NCBI RefSeq assembly: GCF_026151205.1
Contig: NC_087075.1
Span: 12,012,303 to 12,076,302, forward strand
Origin: Bolinopsis microptera
Lineage: Eukaryota > Ctenophora > Tentaculata > Lobata > Bolinopsidae
Direction of reading: 5' to 3'
Length of the DNA stretch: 64,000 nucleotides
The notes under the pieces are model-generated. The model saw only the letters and a list, made by a program, of their open reading frames with translations. It was not told where the DNA came from and ran no database searches. Below, one piece after another: positions 23,001 to 35,000 of the stretch. Each line of letters starts with the position of its first letter. Within the stretch, counting starts at the first letter, position 1. The translations under genes were made by a program, and so were the position numbers.

Positions 23001-26000
23001 TTGCATCATCACGCGCAGCCTGGCAAATACATCATAACACAGCGCATATTTTGCTAAGATGGCAAATATTTCGTTAGCGCGGCAATTATTTGCGTAACAT
23101 GGCAATGTTGCAACCCGGGAGGGGGCTTTTATAGTGTATTCAACTGTTACCTCGGAAACATAGGAGTCATACTTCTAGAAGCTTAGAAGGATCTGGACAG
23201 CATTTTAATGTTATAAACCATCAAAGTTCGATCTAATCTTTGACTTCAGCCATGAGATGTTAAGTTTTGCGGCACTGATTTAATCTTTCAGCATATAAAG
23301 CATTATTCGTGTTATTATATTAGACGTGGTTCTGGTAGAACATATTTCAGATAAAAACATTCACTTATTCGTTACCAAAACCATTTACATGTAACGAATA
23401 TCTGATAAATATAATAAAACGTTATATTCTAGATCACAAGATTGTTGCAACACTGTTTACAATTCAAATATCACAAACCTGAGTGCCGTACTCAGTAGAA
23501 TTAGAGCTGAGGGTACCAGCGAACGGTACAATTAGTTTAGGACACTGAACATCCAGACCACAGATGGGTATCGTGCTGTTCCACCTTCCGTCACTACATG
23601 ACAGTATCTTGCTGCCCATCACTTTGTATCCTGGACAAAATAAATGTATTAAACTATTGTGTGGTTTGGTGCATACTGTATTATGTATTCGTGGGTAAAG
23701 GCTTAAAGTATGGTGTGGAAGCAGAATTCAGTGGTACATTGTTAGTGTGGAAGCAGAATTCAGTGGTTCATTATAACACGTACCATCATTACAGAACAGA
23801 CTGATAGCAGGCCCAGGCACGCTGATAAACATGCCATGATGAGGCCTCTGCAGAGAAGGGCACCCATTATCCACGCACCCCAGCCTATCAACATTGCTCC
23901 ATCTACCTTCCTCAGTACACGTGATGTGGTCTGCATCACTTGGAACGAACCCAATCTCACAGATCAGACTCGCTGAATCTCCAACGCTGTGCCCGGATCC
24001 TTCGATATACCCTGCGGGGATTACTGGTTGATTTTAGTCAACTGAACGACATGTGCATGATTAATTATTTTTGACCTAAGTTCATCAAAAAATGGTAATC
24101 GTAAACTATGAAAACTTTACCACGCTCCTGATAACCCAATAAACCAGGCCTGGGAAACCAAGCTTTCAAATTTAGGGAATTTAGTAATCTAGTTAGGCAC
24201 ACTTGCGGCACACTTAATTGTGGCACAGTTGGTGCAAAAAGTTACTTGGGCACACTTGGGGCGTAATTAAAACGGCCGTGATATAATAAAAGTAAACAAT
24301 AAACGTATATATAGTTGTGATATTCTTGTATTAAATATCAAGAAATAACAACTGTGCGAACCTTTATACAGTACAGGGAACTGAGGACAGAGTATTTTCT
24401 CACAACCAAGCAGTCCACTCCACTCCCCATTACTCTGACACGTGACCGATTCCAGACCCGATCTCCGGTAACCATAGTGACACGTGACTTGAGCCCGGCT
24501 CCCCAAAATGACGTCTTCAATGATCACGTCTCCGTTAGGTGCAGAGAAGAGATCACAGGATTGGGGTATACACCTGCTGAGAGGTGATATCTGGAGGATC
24601 CCGCCCTCTGTACAGGTGACTGCTTCCTCACCTGGGTATCAGCAAGTGATGAACGGTTTGTTGCTATTATTGTATGTTGGGTTGAACAGAATCAGATAAA
24701 AAACACAGCATGTTCTGTAATTCTTAGCTTATACTAATTAAATACAACCAGTCATGAAACCTGAATTATAATTCGACATCATTATATGAATCATCCAATC
24801 CTAACATATTTTGTCCTATCTTCAGAGAAGACTAGAGACAAACATTTTACCCACCTTCAAGCTGGAATCCCTCCTGACACACAATCCACGAGTCCCGGTT
24901 GAGAGGAATAATATCCGAGGCGATGGAGCCGTTCTGTACCGCGTCTGTAGTTACACAGCCGAACAGGTCACAACGTGGCATCTCTGCTGACCAGTCACCT
25001 TAGGGGAGACTATGTGTGAGGACAAAGGTAGGGAGGCGATGTGAGGACCATTCTACATATTAATATGAAGTTAACCACATCGTTTTCCTTGTTAAATCTT
25101 GTTTAGAAATTTATCAAACTTTGTACTCCTTCGCAACAAAACTGTTGAAAGTGCATAATATAATAACTATAACTGCAGTGAATGACGTGTTAACGATGTT
25201 TGAAATCCTAGCCTGATTTCATATTTCTTGGGTTCATGATACACAATAACTGATTTGACAGGAAAATATGAAAAGTTTGACGTTGAGGTATGCAGCACAT
25301 GTTAACCTGATTTAAGACATTTCAGTGATCTTTGCCCGATGAGCCTGTAGCCCGGTTCACAGATTATCTCTACCACTGAACCTTGAACAAACCTGAAAAG
25401 GCGGGGTTTATAATAAAAGCGATTAATTTGCTTCGCAGTTTTCTTTGAGCATCAAAAAAATGTTGCCTTGAAGAATAAAACTGAAAACTTGAAAGATCCC
25501 TCTAAGCAGCTCTTACAAATCATGATAGGTTTTATGATGTAAAAGGCGGCTTTTTAAAATAAACTACTTTACAACTTCACGTCACTCGACTGTTTTTAAT
25601 TCTTTGAGCTTGTAAAAATTTGAAAAATTTGTTCCTTAAAGTTAAGAACATACGAGAACATGCTTGAAATGTTGGGCGATTCTCCTTTAAAGAAATGTAT
25701 TGATAACTTCTTAACTTGATTCTTAATTTGATTTATAATACAATCGTTGTAACAGGTTTTGGGCATAATGATTGGTCTGCTAGTGAGATATTTTTAGAAA
25801 CACAAAACTCCTCGGTCCGTGAAATATCGAACCGTTACAAAGTTACAAATTAAAAGTGCTGCATTATGCAGTATCTTGTGGCAAGCTAACGAGTTGCCTA
25901 ATAAGACTAGTGATAAAGGCTAATGAGTTTAGTTTTTACCAATGATTATAATTGACAAATGAGACCACCAAGGGTCTATTTTCTTAGACAAAAGTCTCAG

Positions 26001-29000
26001 AATTTAAAACATTATATTCATAATTCATTTGCTGGTAGACGTGAAAGGAATAGGATAAGGATGAAGTGCTATAAAAGTCGTTTTCTTACTGTCGAGAGGA
26101 AATATATCCGTCTCGAAATTCACAACATAATGTTCATTTGCTGCTATTATAATATATGTAAGAAGTATGAGAGAAGGAGTTAAAGATTGCAATGAATCTG
26201 AAAAGGAAGAGGATGTTTTCTTACCTTTGAGAGGACACGTATCCGTTCTCAATCCCCGGTAGAGTCTGACACTCTGTTACTCTACAGTCAGGTGCAGGGT
26301 AGTCCCAACCTCCGTTACTTAAACACGTCAGTTTCCAGTGCCCTGATCTCGCGTATCTGGAAAGTTGAGATTTTGTTAGATTGAGTTTTACATTGAATAA
26401 TCATCATTTCAAACCATAAAAATTGCGCCCACGATTTTTTCGCGATAAAAAGAACAAACCCCTCATTACAAGTTATTATAAAAAAGAACTAGCCCTCATT
26501 CAAAGTAATTATAAAAACAACTGACCCCTCATTACAAGTTATTTCCACAACAGTTCCAGCAGCAGTCTCGTTAGTGGACAGAACTCCATCATCCACAGCT
26601 CCCAGCACAGCACACTGTCTTAGCACACACCGACCAATGTTGGCACTTGTCCAGTTATTGTCCTCACCACAGAGCAGCTCTGAGTCACCCTCTACTGAGT
26701 AACCTGTAATAGAATGTGTTGTAGTTACAGTACAGAAAACAAATAAATTGGAATTAATTGTATTTACTTTTATCAGCCAGGAATTATTCCATTTTTAACA
26801 AAATTAGAAAATAATGCTCGACCTAAACTATGCTGGTAGATATTAAATTAAAGATTGCCACGTAATAAATATAAGTATTAGAACTTACCTCGATCGCATC
26901 GCAATAAAGCGATATGTCTGTCAGCTACCCGATACCACAATCCGTTATTTGTACTTGGTAACTAAAACAAATAACCTTTTATCAGTTAAAGTTTATATCT
27001 GAATAATCATCTACTCGAAATTAAGTGCCTTTTGGAGACATAACAGGAAATTTTCCATTCACATTTTGAAAAAAGTAAAGTGAAAGGTTACCTGGCAGAT
27101 ATTAGGTTGACAGGATGGAATTCCACTGCTCCATTCTCCACTCTCTGTACATTCCAACACCGCTGCTCCAGACAGTTGGTACCCCTTCTCACATGATACC
27201 TCTACTCGGTTACCTGATTCTCTGTGGAGATAGTGTTCATTAGGCGGTGGTTATTATAAATTAAACATGAGGGTGGACTAAGCTTATGACTACCTCCCAC
27301 TACCTTGATTACTTACAAAGTATTTCAACTGTCTTCAGTGGACCACTAAATATATCGGCGATGACGTCATGAAGCGTATGACGTCATGTATTACGTCACT
27401 ACCTCCCACTACCTTGATTACTTACAAAATATTTCAACTGTCTTCAGTGGACGGATTTGTTGTCCACTAAATATATCGGCGATGACGTCATGAAGCGTAT
27501 GACGTCATGTATTACGTCACTAAATCCCACACGTGTTACTTACAAAGTATTTCAACTGTCTTCAGTGGACGGATTTGTTGTCCACTAAATATATCGCACC
27601 CCCTTCTCAGCCTATTTAAATCACTATTTAACTCACAGACTGCAAAGCATTCAAAGTTCAGACAGTGAGCCACGTGATGCCCATATAAGGAGTGTAAACC
27701 CAAGGTTCAGACAGCAGACTTTCTGTTCAATCATTGAACAGAAAGTCTGCTGTCTGAACTTCAATCTTAACCACCCTGCACTCGCAAACTGTCTGAATAT
27801 CAAGAGAGAACACACTTTCAATTTGTATCTAAAACGCGATAGAACCAATCAGGTTGTAGCAGTGAGACAGTGAATCTTAGCATTGAATCACTGTCACATG
27901 TCACAACCAGTTCATGTCAACTTCCTACCATGATAACTGTATATGTGGCGCGATCAAATGGCTGCCAAGTGAACGATGTCATTTCAGGTCTGTACCCTTC
28001 CCACTTTGTCACTATAATTATAGTTGTATATATAATAGTAGTATATATAACTGTATATAAATAGTCTATATAATAAGAGAGGTAATAAAGAGTAACTCAC
28101 GAGTGGGTGACTAGAGCGTGCTCCATTTCGGGGAGAGTGATACACGTGATCTTGTCACAGTCAGGGATGTCAGAGCTCCACAACCCTCCGTCAAGACAGA
28201 ACAGATCTGATACTCCTACAGTCTCGTAACCTGCAAGTATATTCTGTTAGGTCTATAGTCATGTGTGGTATGTGTGGTATATATGGTATGTGTGGTATGT
28301 GTGGTATGTGTGGTATGTGTGGTATGTGTGGTATGTGTGGTATGTGTGGTGTGTGTGGTATGTGTGGTATGTGTGGTATGTGTGGTATGTGTGGTATGTG
28401 TGTGGTGTGTGTGGTATGTGTGGTATGTGTGGTATGTGTGGTATGTGTGGTATGTTTGGTATGTGTGGTATGTGTGGTATGTGTGGTATGTGTGGTATGT
28501 GTGGTATGTGTGGTATGTGTGGTATGTGTGTGGTATGTGTGTGGTATGTGTGTGGTATGTGTGGTATATGTGGTATGTGTGGTATGTGTGTAGTTTACGT
28601 TAGGTCTGGTTATGGCTTATGTGATTCTGATTCTGTAATTGAGGACTATAAGTGTTATAGTTAGTTTTTTGTAAGCCAGCTGATATGTTTTTGTTAATAT
28701 CGAGGCTAGCCCCCTCACATAACCCCCGTTAATTACGCGTGACTTTTCTTGCTACTCAGTAGAATTAGACGGACGATATTTCTCAACTGATTGAGTTTGA
28801 CACGATTAGTTCCGAGCAAGAGACCCGCTCTGTGACAGACAACCCCTTCCTCCTCCAAGTACCGTATACTTAAGGTACTTACGGGCTAAGGGCCTGCTAA
28901 GGTCTACCTGATCTTGTGGCATTGTGCCATATTGGTATGTAAAAATGGAAAGAGTTTTAAAGGGTAAAACTAAACTTCTGAAAAGATTGACGCTTTATTG

Positions 29001-32000
29001 GTACTAAAAAAGTTCTGGTGGGATTTAAAATACATATTTAAAATAAGTTAAATTTTACAATGAAGAGATTAATTTTGTTTGTAAAATATACCTTTGACGC
29101 AGGATATTTCAATAGCAGCCCCAATATCTACAGAACTTGAGTTCTTGATATGATGTTCTGTTAACTGTAATTCAACGCACTGATCCACCTGAAATTGAAA
29201 CCAAGTTGAGTTTTGAGGATCACAAAGTTTTACATATTATTTTCTGTGAGGACACTCGTCTAGTCAATTTAATAATAAAATCAAAATATTTTACTCAAAG
29301 TACTGTAAATGAAATTCGTCTACGTTTAGAAATGATCCCCGTAAAGTTAAGACGATTAACTTTGCTTTAAAGCTGTCAAAATTATAAAGTTAGTCAGCTC
29401 CCCTCCGACTGGCCGGGGTACAAGACACCCACGGTCATAGTCTCGACATATTTATAAAATACTTGGCAAGTGTGGGATCAAACGTGAGTTTTAATTATGC
29501 GTGGTGAGGGTTCGATATATTTAGAGGTCATTTAGAGGTCCTTTAGAGGTAATTTAGCAAAAACCTTTTTGACACAAGTTGGGAAGCTGTAACTCCAGTC
29601 AGTTCCCAGACACACTAAATACTGCTGACCTGTAAAAAAAGTGTTTTAGTAATCAGTTTCTTACATTCAAGCTGTTTCGGAATGTAATTTAATTTCCTTA
29701 AGCCAGAGAATTGTCAATATATGTTCACATAAGAAGTAGAATATTTACAATAGGAGGTAAAACATTATCATTAAATAATGATTAATAATCAGCGATTATT
29801 CATTTCGTTCTGCTCTCTTTACAAGATTAATGTTAAAACGAGGCTTTAACTCAATTGATCATAAAAACGCACTCTTTTAATCAAAAATGAAAAAAAGAAA
29901 CAGCCAGAAATTTGAAATTAAAATGTTTGAAAACACGCTTAAAATCTTTGCAATGGCTCACCTTGGAGTTCGTAGCCATCGTTGCACATAAAGTGAGTAA
30001 ACTTGCCGTAAGTCAGGCCAGTTGACATGACCCTCCCATTATCAAAGTGCGGTATCGGAGAGCAACTCTGAAACAATGTCACTTTAGGATCTCCTACCAA
30101 TGTCAACATTGTGGGTAACAACTAACACGTGACAATTGACATGTTACGTTACCTAGGTTACTGTAGGTAACATGTGAAATGTTACGTTACCTAGGTTACT
30201 GTAGAGTGTAGGTAACATGTGACATGTTACGTTACCTAGGTTACTGTAGGTAACATGTGACATGTTACGTTACCTAGGTTACTGTAGGTAACATGTGACA
30301 TGTTAGGTTACCTAGGTTACTGTAGGTAACATGTGACATGTTAGGTTACCTAGGTTACTGTAGGTAACATGTGACATGTTAGGTTACCTAGGTTACTGTA
30401 GGTAACATGTGACATGTTAGGTTACCTAGGTTACTGTAGGTAACATGTGACATGTTAGGTTACCTAGGTTACTGTAGGTAACATGTGACATGTTAGGTTA
30501 CCTAGGTTACTGTAGGTAACATGTGACATGTTAGGTTACCTAGGTTACTGTAGGTAACATGTGACATGTTAGGTTACCTAGGTTACTGTAGGTAACATGT
30601 GACATGTTAGGTGACAGGTTACGTAACTTTACACGAAAAGCCTCCGAAAAGGGTTACATAATGTCGGCAATTTATTTCTTGTATTTATAACACGGGCGAA
30701 TACTGCATCACGGGGGGGGGGGGGGGCGGGGGCCGGGGGCCGTGGGGCCGGGGGGCCGGGGGCCGGGGGGGGGGGGAAACCCGATCGATATTCGATTTCA
30801 TTCGAGCAACCAGCATTTGAGGAATAAATGAACAAAATGGGCTTGATTTTCTGGTTTAAATCGAAAAATAAATATTCCTGATATGATATACCATTATTTA
30901 CATTATTTACTTATTTAGTTGAAATATAGCCGTACTTCAACTTGCTAAGAAGGACGGCAAACACGATTATTTTCATCATAACTCAAGATTTAGTTGCTTA
31001 ACGCCCATTTGACAATTGACCCCCCCCCCCCCCCCCCCCATTCCCCAACTCTGATATCCCTACGTCACCACGTAATACCAATAACATACGCGGTATAACT
31101 ATAGCTAGAGCAAGTCTGGTTGATTCAATTTTAATTGTCGAGACAAGATCAAATATTGAATAACCTAATAACTTAGGAAGTCTTTAACAGTAACACTTAA
31201 ACCCCTAAATTCACTAGAATTCATGACATATTTGATATTTTACAAGACAAAAACTAGCATTACGTAACCGCTAAAGCAGCTTAGTGGAGTACAAGAGTAT
31301 AAATGCTGTGGTCATGCAGTGGCGTAACGTTGCCTGTTGGCGCCCCCCTGCCGAAAAAAAGCGCCCCCCTGTTGGCGCCCCCTCCCCTTTTGGTGCCCCT
31401 CCCTTAAATTGAACAAATTAGGTGATTTTAAAGGTAAAATCTCTAAAAAAGTGTGTATCTAGAGCAAAACGCGCAGTTTTGCTACTACTTTAGTTAAGTT
31501 TTCGAAATTGTCCCACATTCAAACGACGATTTGGCGCCCCCCCTAAGACGGCGCCCCCCCTGCACAGCGGGGTCAGCAGGGCCTTTCGTTACGCCACTGT
31601 GGTCATGACAGTAACTGAAGGAAACGGCAAACAATCGTTTGAGCGTCTGTTTTATCATTAGTTAATAGTTATCAGCAGCGTTTTTGATAGATTTGTGACT
31701 TCCGGAATTGAGTTTGTCGCTTGTCTAAGATTTTAAGATTGCGTATTTGTCTGAGTCTCCTGCTTGAGATTTTCTCGCAGGTGCTATATAGCTATATGGT
31801 GACGAAACTCTTGAGAGGATTCTTGAAATATTTAAACGATCCGGTATTTGTCTTCCGCTTAGGCCTGATAATGGCGGGGTTGAGAATAAATTCATACAAA
31901 TCCTTATACCATAAAATTATACGTTTAAATATATATCCAAGATTAAATTCATAGAAAATGTGGCAAGTTTCCATAAACGATATTTTATTATCGGCGCCAA

Positions 32001-35000
32001 TAATCGCTTATTGGGCGCTTTCTCGGCGCTTTTTAAAAAAAAACCCGTTTACAATCGATTTTTTTACGATTATAAACGGTTCAAAAAAAATCGCTTATAA
32101 TCGACTATAATTGATGTCATAATTCAAAAAAGCGCTTTTTTGAATTATGACATCAATAATTATAGTCGATTATAAGCGATTTTTTTGAACCGTTTATAAT
32201 CGTAAAAAAATCGATTGTAAACGGTTTTTAAAAAAAAAGCGCCGAGAAAGCGCCCAATAAGCGATTATTGGCGCCAATAATAAAATATCGTTTATGGAAA
32301 CTTGCTGAAAATGTGTTCGTAGAACTGCTGCCTAAGTAATAAGATTTATTTAGGAATGATTATTTCTTACGGTGGTGGTTCGGACAATTAATTTTCTTCG
32401 TCCCTTTTCAAAACCCACCTTAGCAATTTTTATAAGGGTTTCACCACCATCCGTAAGAGAGGTTTTATTGGGCCCACTCTCCTGACCATCATATTGATAT
32501 AACTGAATGGTACTATTGGGCCCATTCCTATGCCCGAATTGAGCGTTTTCAGATAAAACAACACTAACAACAACATGTAAACAAAACTGCCACATCACTA
32601 AAGCTCCGCTAGAAAAGCACAATATTCAATTTGTAACGTTTATAAGACAAGCTCGACTAAATAATTCTTAACGACCACCAGTTTTGGCAGTTGCTTTCAC
32701 GTTGAAACCAATGACAAGCCAGTTAAAGTTAACAAAGAAGTCACGTGACTGCTTGGAGAGGAAGTGTTAGCCATGTTCCCGACAGTATACCCATTTTTAG
32801 CGTTACTCGCCTGAAAAAACGTGGTATACTGTAGTAAATTTGTCCGTGAGGGTTTTTGCTCACGGCGGTAGTCAGAACGAATTAGACAGAACAAGCAAGG
32901 AACTGTCTGCAGTTTAATCAGCCAATTAAAGTCAATTAAATATACTCAATCAAATCACGGAACTGCACCAGAACTTAATTATTCTGAGGAAACGTTCCGT
33001 TGGTCAATAGTGCTGGCAGTCCGTATATTTGACAGAAAAGGGATCAATAAGATAGACCGTGATTCACTCCCGGCAAATTGATTAATTGCTGCATGGACAT
33101 TTTTATGAAGTACTGTCAAGAGCTTGCAGGAAAAGTTTGAGTAAATTGTGCACTAATCCAAAAGTATTCCAATTGAATAAAAGATGCTACGAATTGAACT
33201 GGTTTCGTCTGTAAGTGTAAAGTAAGACTAAAATTAAAATGAAAAGTTGTACAGCAACATTTACCAGCTACACCCAGCAGGACAAGGTTCCTAAACATAA
33301 AGCAAAATATGGCTACCTAAGTACCTTATCGGACTTTATATTTGGGCGGACATTAAATATTAACTAGACGCTAGATGCTCTAGCGTCCATTTTAATGTCC
33401 GTTCAAATAAATTTCGTACCATACTTTTGTGTGTCAGTACGGAGATGTTTTTTCACCGGTTGATTAAAAATTCTGTCGAATAAGTTGCTTTACAACCCCG
33501 ATGCATGTGGCAGGTACGGCTTGACAGCTTGAATAATGTATTGACCGACAATGTGTTGTCTTCACCGTCCTTATTAATTAAAATGTTTAAATTAATTCAC
33601 TGTCTCATGGTCACCGGCATACGATTTCCTATAGTTTACCTGGATCAAAAATCTCTTACACAGATTGACGCTATATATTATATAGTCAAAGTGAGTCAAC
33701 TTCAATGATAGTTGAAGTGGCCAGTTCCCCCTGTATCGTTTTCAACGTGGTCTTACTCTATGTATAGACTTAAGTCTAGACATAAGGATTTGTAATATAA
33801 GCCCAAGTGTGCTAAATCACTCTACGCACTCCAACTTCGAGGTTTTTCTGGAAGGGCCCCCAACAGTTGAAACCAACTGAATCGATGTATTTTTCGTGTG
33901 ATTGTCATGATATGCTGCGTAGAGTGATTAATCATCATCCTGATATTATAATAAACTCAGATTTGGAGAAGCCGTATACGATCCAGAACTTTCTGCGACT
34001 ATTAACGAGTGAAAATATCATTAATCATCCTCGTCATTCATCAGTTCAAAGAGGATATTGCTTACCTAAGTTAAGTACGTTATTTGCAGACTCATTCTTT
34101 CCTCAGTTAAGTGTTGTTATCTGTGTGCGTTTGTTGGCAGGCAGCCAATGATTTGTTCAAGTGAATTTGATTAACTTACTCGCTCAATTAACATGTGCAA
34201 TATTTGTAGTTTAAATTGCAAAGATTAGCTGTTAAGTGTATTATATATGTCAACTGAGTACATTCACCAACTTTACTAGACGCGCTAACCCTACAATATC
34301 TCGATATCACTGAGAAATGAAATTTGATTATTGTTCTGGCACTACAATTCACTCAGTCAAACAGTTAAATAATAAACTTAAATGATTTATTGTTAACAGC
34401 CAAACATGATTTCCATTTTCCGAACATGATCTCAATCTCCAATCATAGGCTTTTAATAAATCGCTTGGTCGTAACCCCGAATTTTATGATATAAGGACTA
34501 ACTATGCAATTTTCTTTGAAATTTTACAGCAATTTGTAAAACCTGACTGTATATCTAACAAACTGTTAAAGCTACCGCAGTTTGTATTTTTTGGGTTCTT
34601 GGAAGGTGTCTCGATCAAATATATTACAGAGCGTGTATAGTCTTTAAATGCCGATATCTATTATAAACCTAGGACTTAGTAGATGTAATACTTGATACTT
34701 GACATAAACTCAGATTTGGAGAAGTCGTACAATCCAGAACTTTCTGCGATTCTTCATATTGTAATTGACATTACAATTATAAAAATACCTCCTAACCCAG
34801 ACGTAATTCTACTATAAATCTAGTTTCTCTTTCTTTATAAAAGCTAGTTTCTTTTTCTTCACAGTCAGTAGAAACGCTGGTGAGTGGTGGGATATATTAT
34901 AGAACGAAATATCGTCAGACATGTTCTAATGTTACCCTTGAACTATCCCTGAGTTCAGCAACAGGAGAGCTGATTGGCCCCACGGTAATGAAATCAGGGA

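Larger units (their letters stand above)
15847..23127. mobile_element. Giant foldback element, 7.28 kb, in intron 22
   Basis: The two ends are inverted copies starting AGCCCCCTCCCGGGTTGC. Arms of about 2.46 kb (15847 to ~18313 and ~20668 to 23127) are nearly identical inverted repeats, with a 2.3-kb satellite between them. TTTATA is duplicated on both sides (15841-15846 and 23128-23133). The arms carry subterminal arrays of 57-58-bp units containing TTAGCAAAATATTCGCC, some duplicated again further inside. I see no transposase or other protein; the small frames repeated in both arms (such as 17944-18138 and 20837-21031) resemble nothing known. It is a non-autonomous foldback transposon of unassigned superfamily. 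A 6-bp duplication with AG..CT ends is also seen in Polinton-type elements, but no such gene is present. Confidence 0.92.

Noticed and set aside
28261-28664. Three overlapping open frames rich in Met-Cys-Gly or Trp-Tyr-Val repeats
   Set aside because: All come from a 9-bp microsatellite without stop codons; all three frames are open, no signal or domain.
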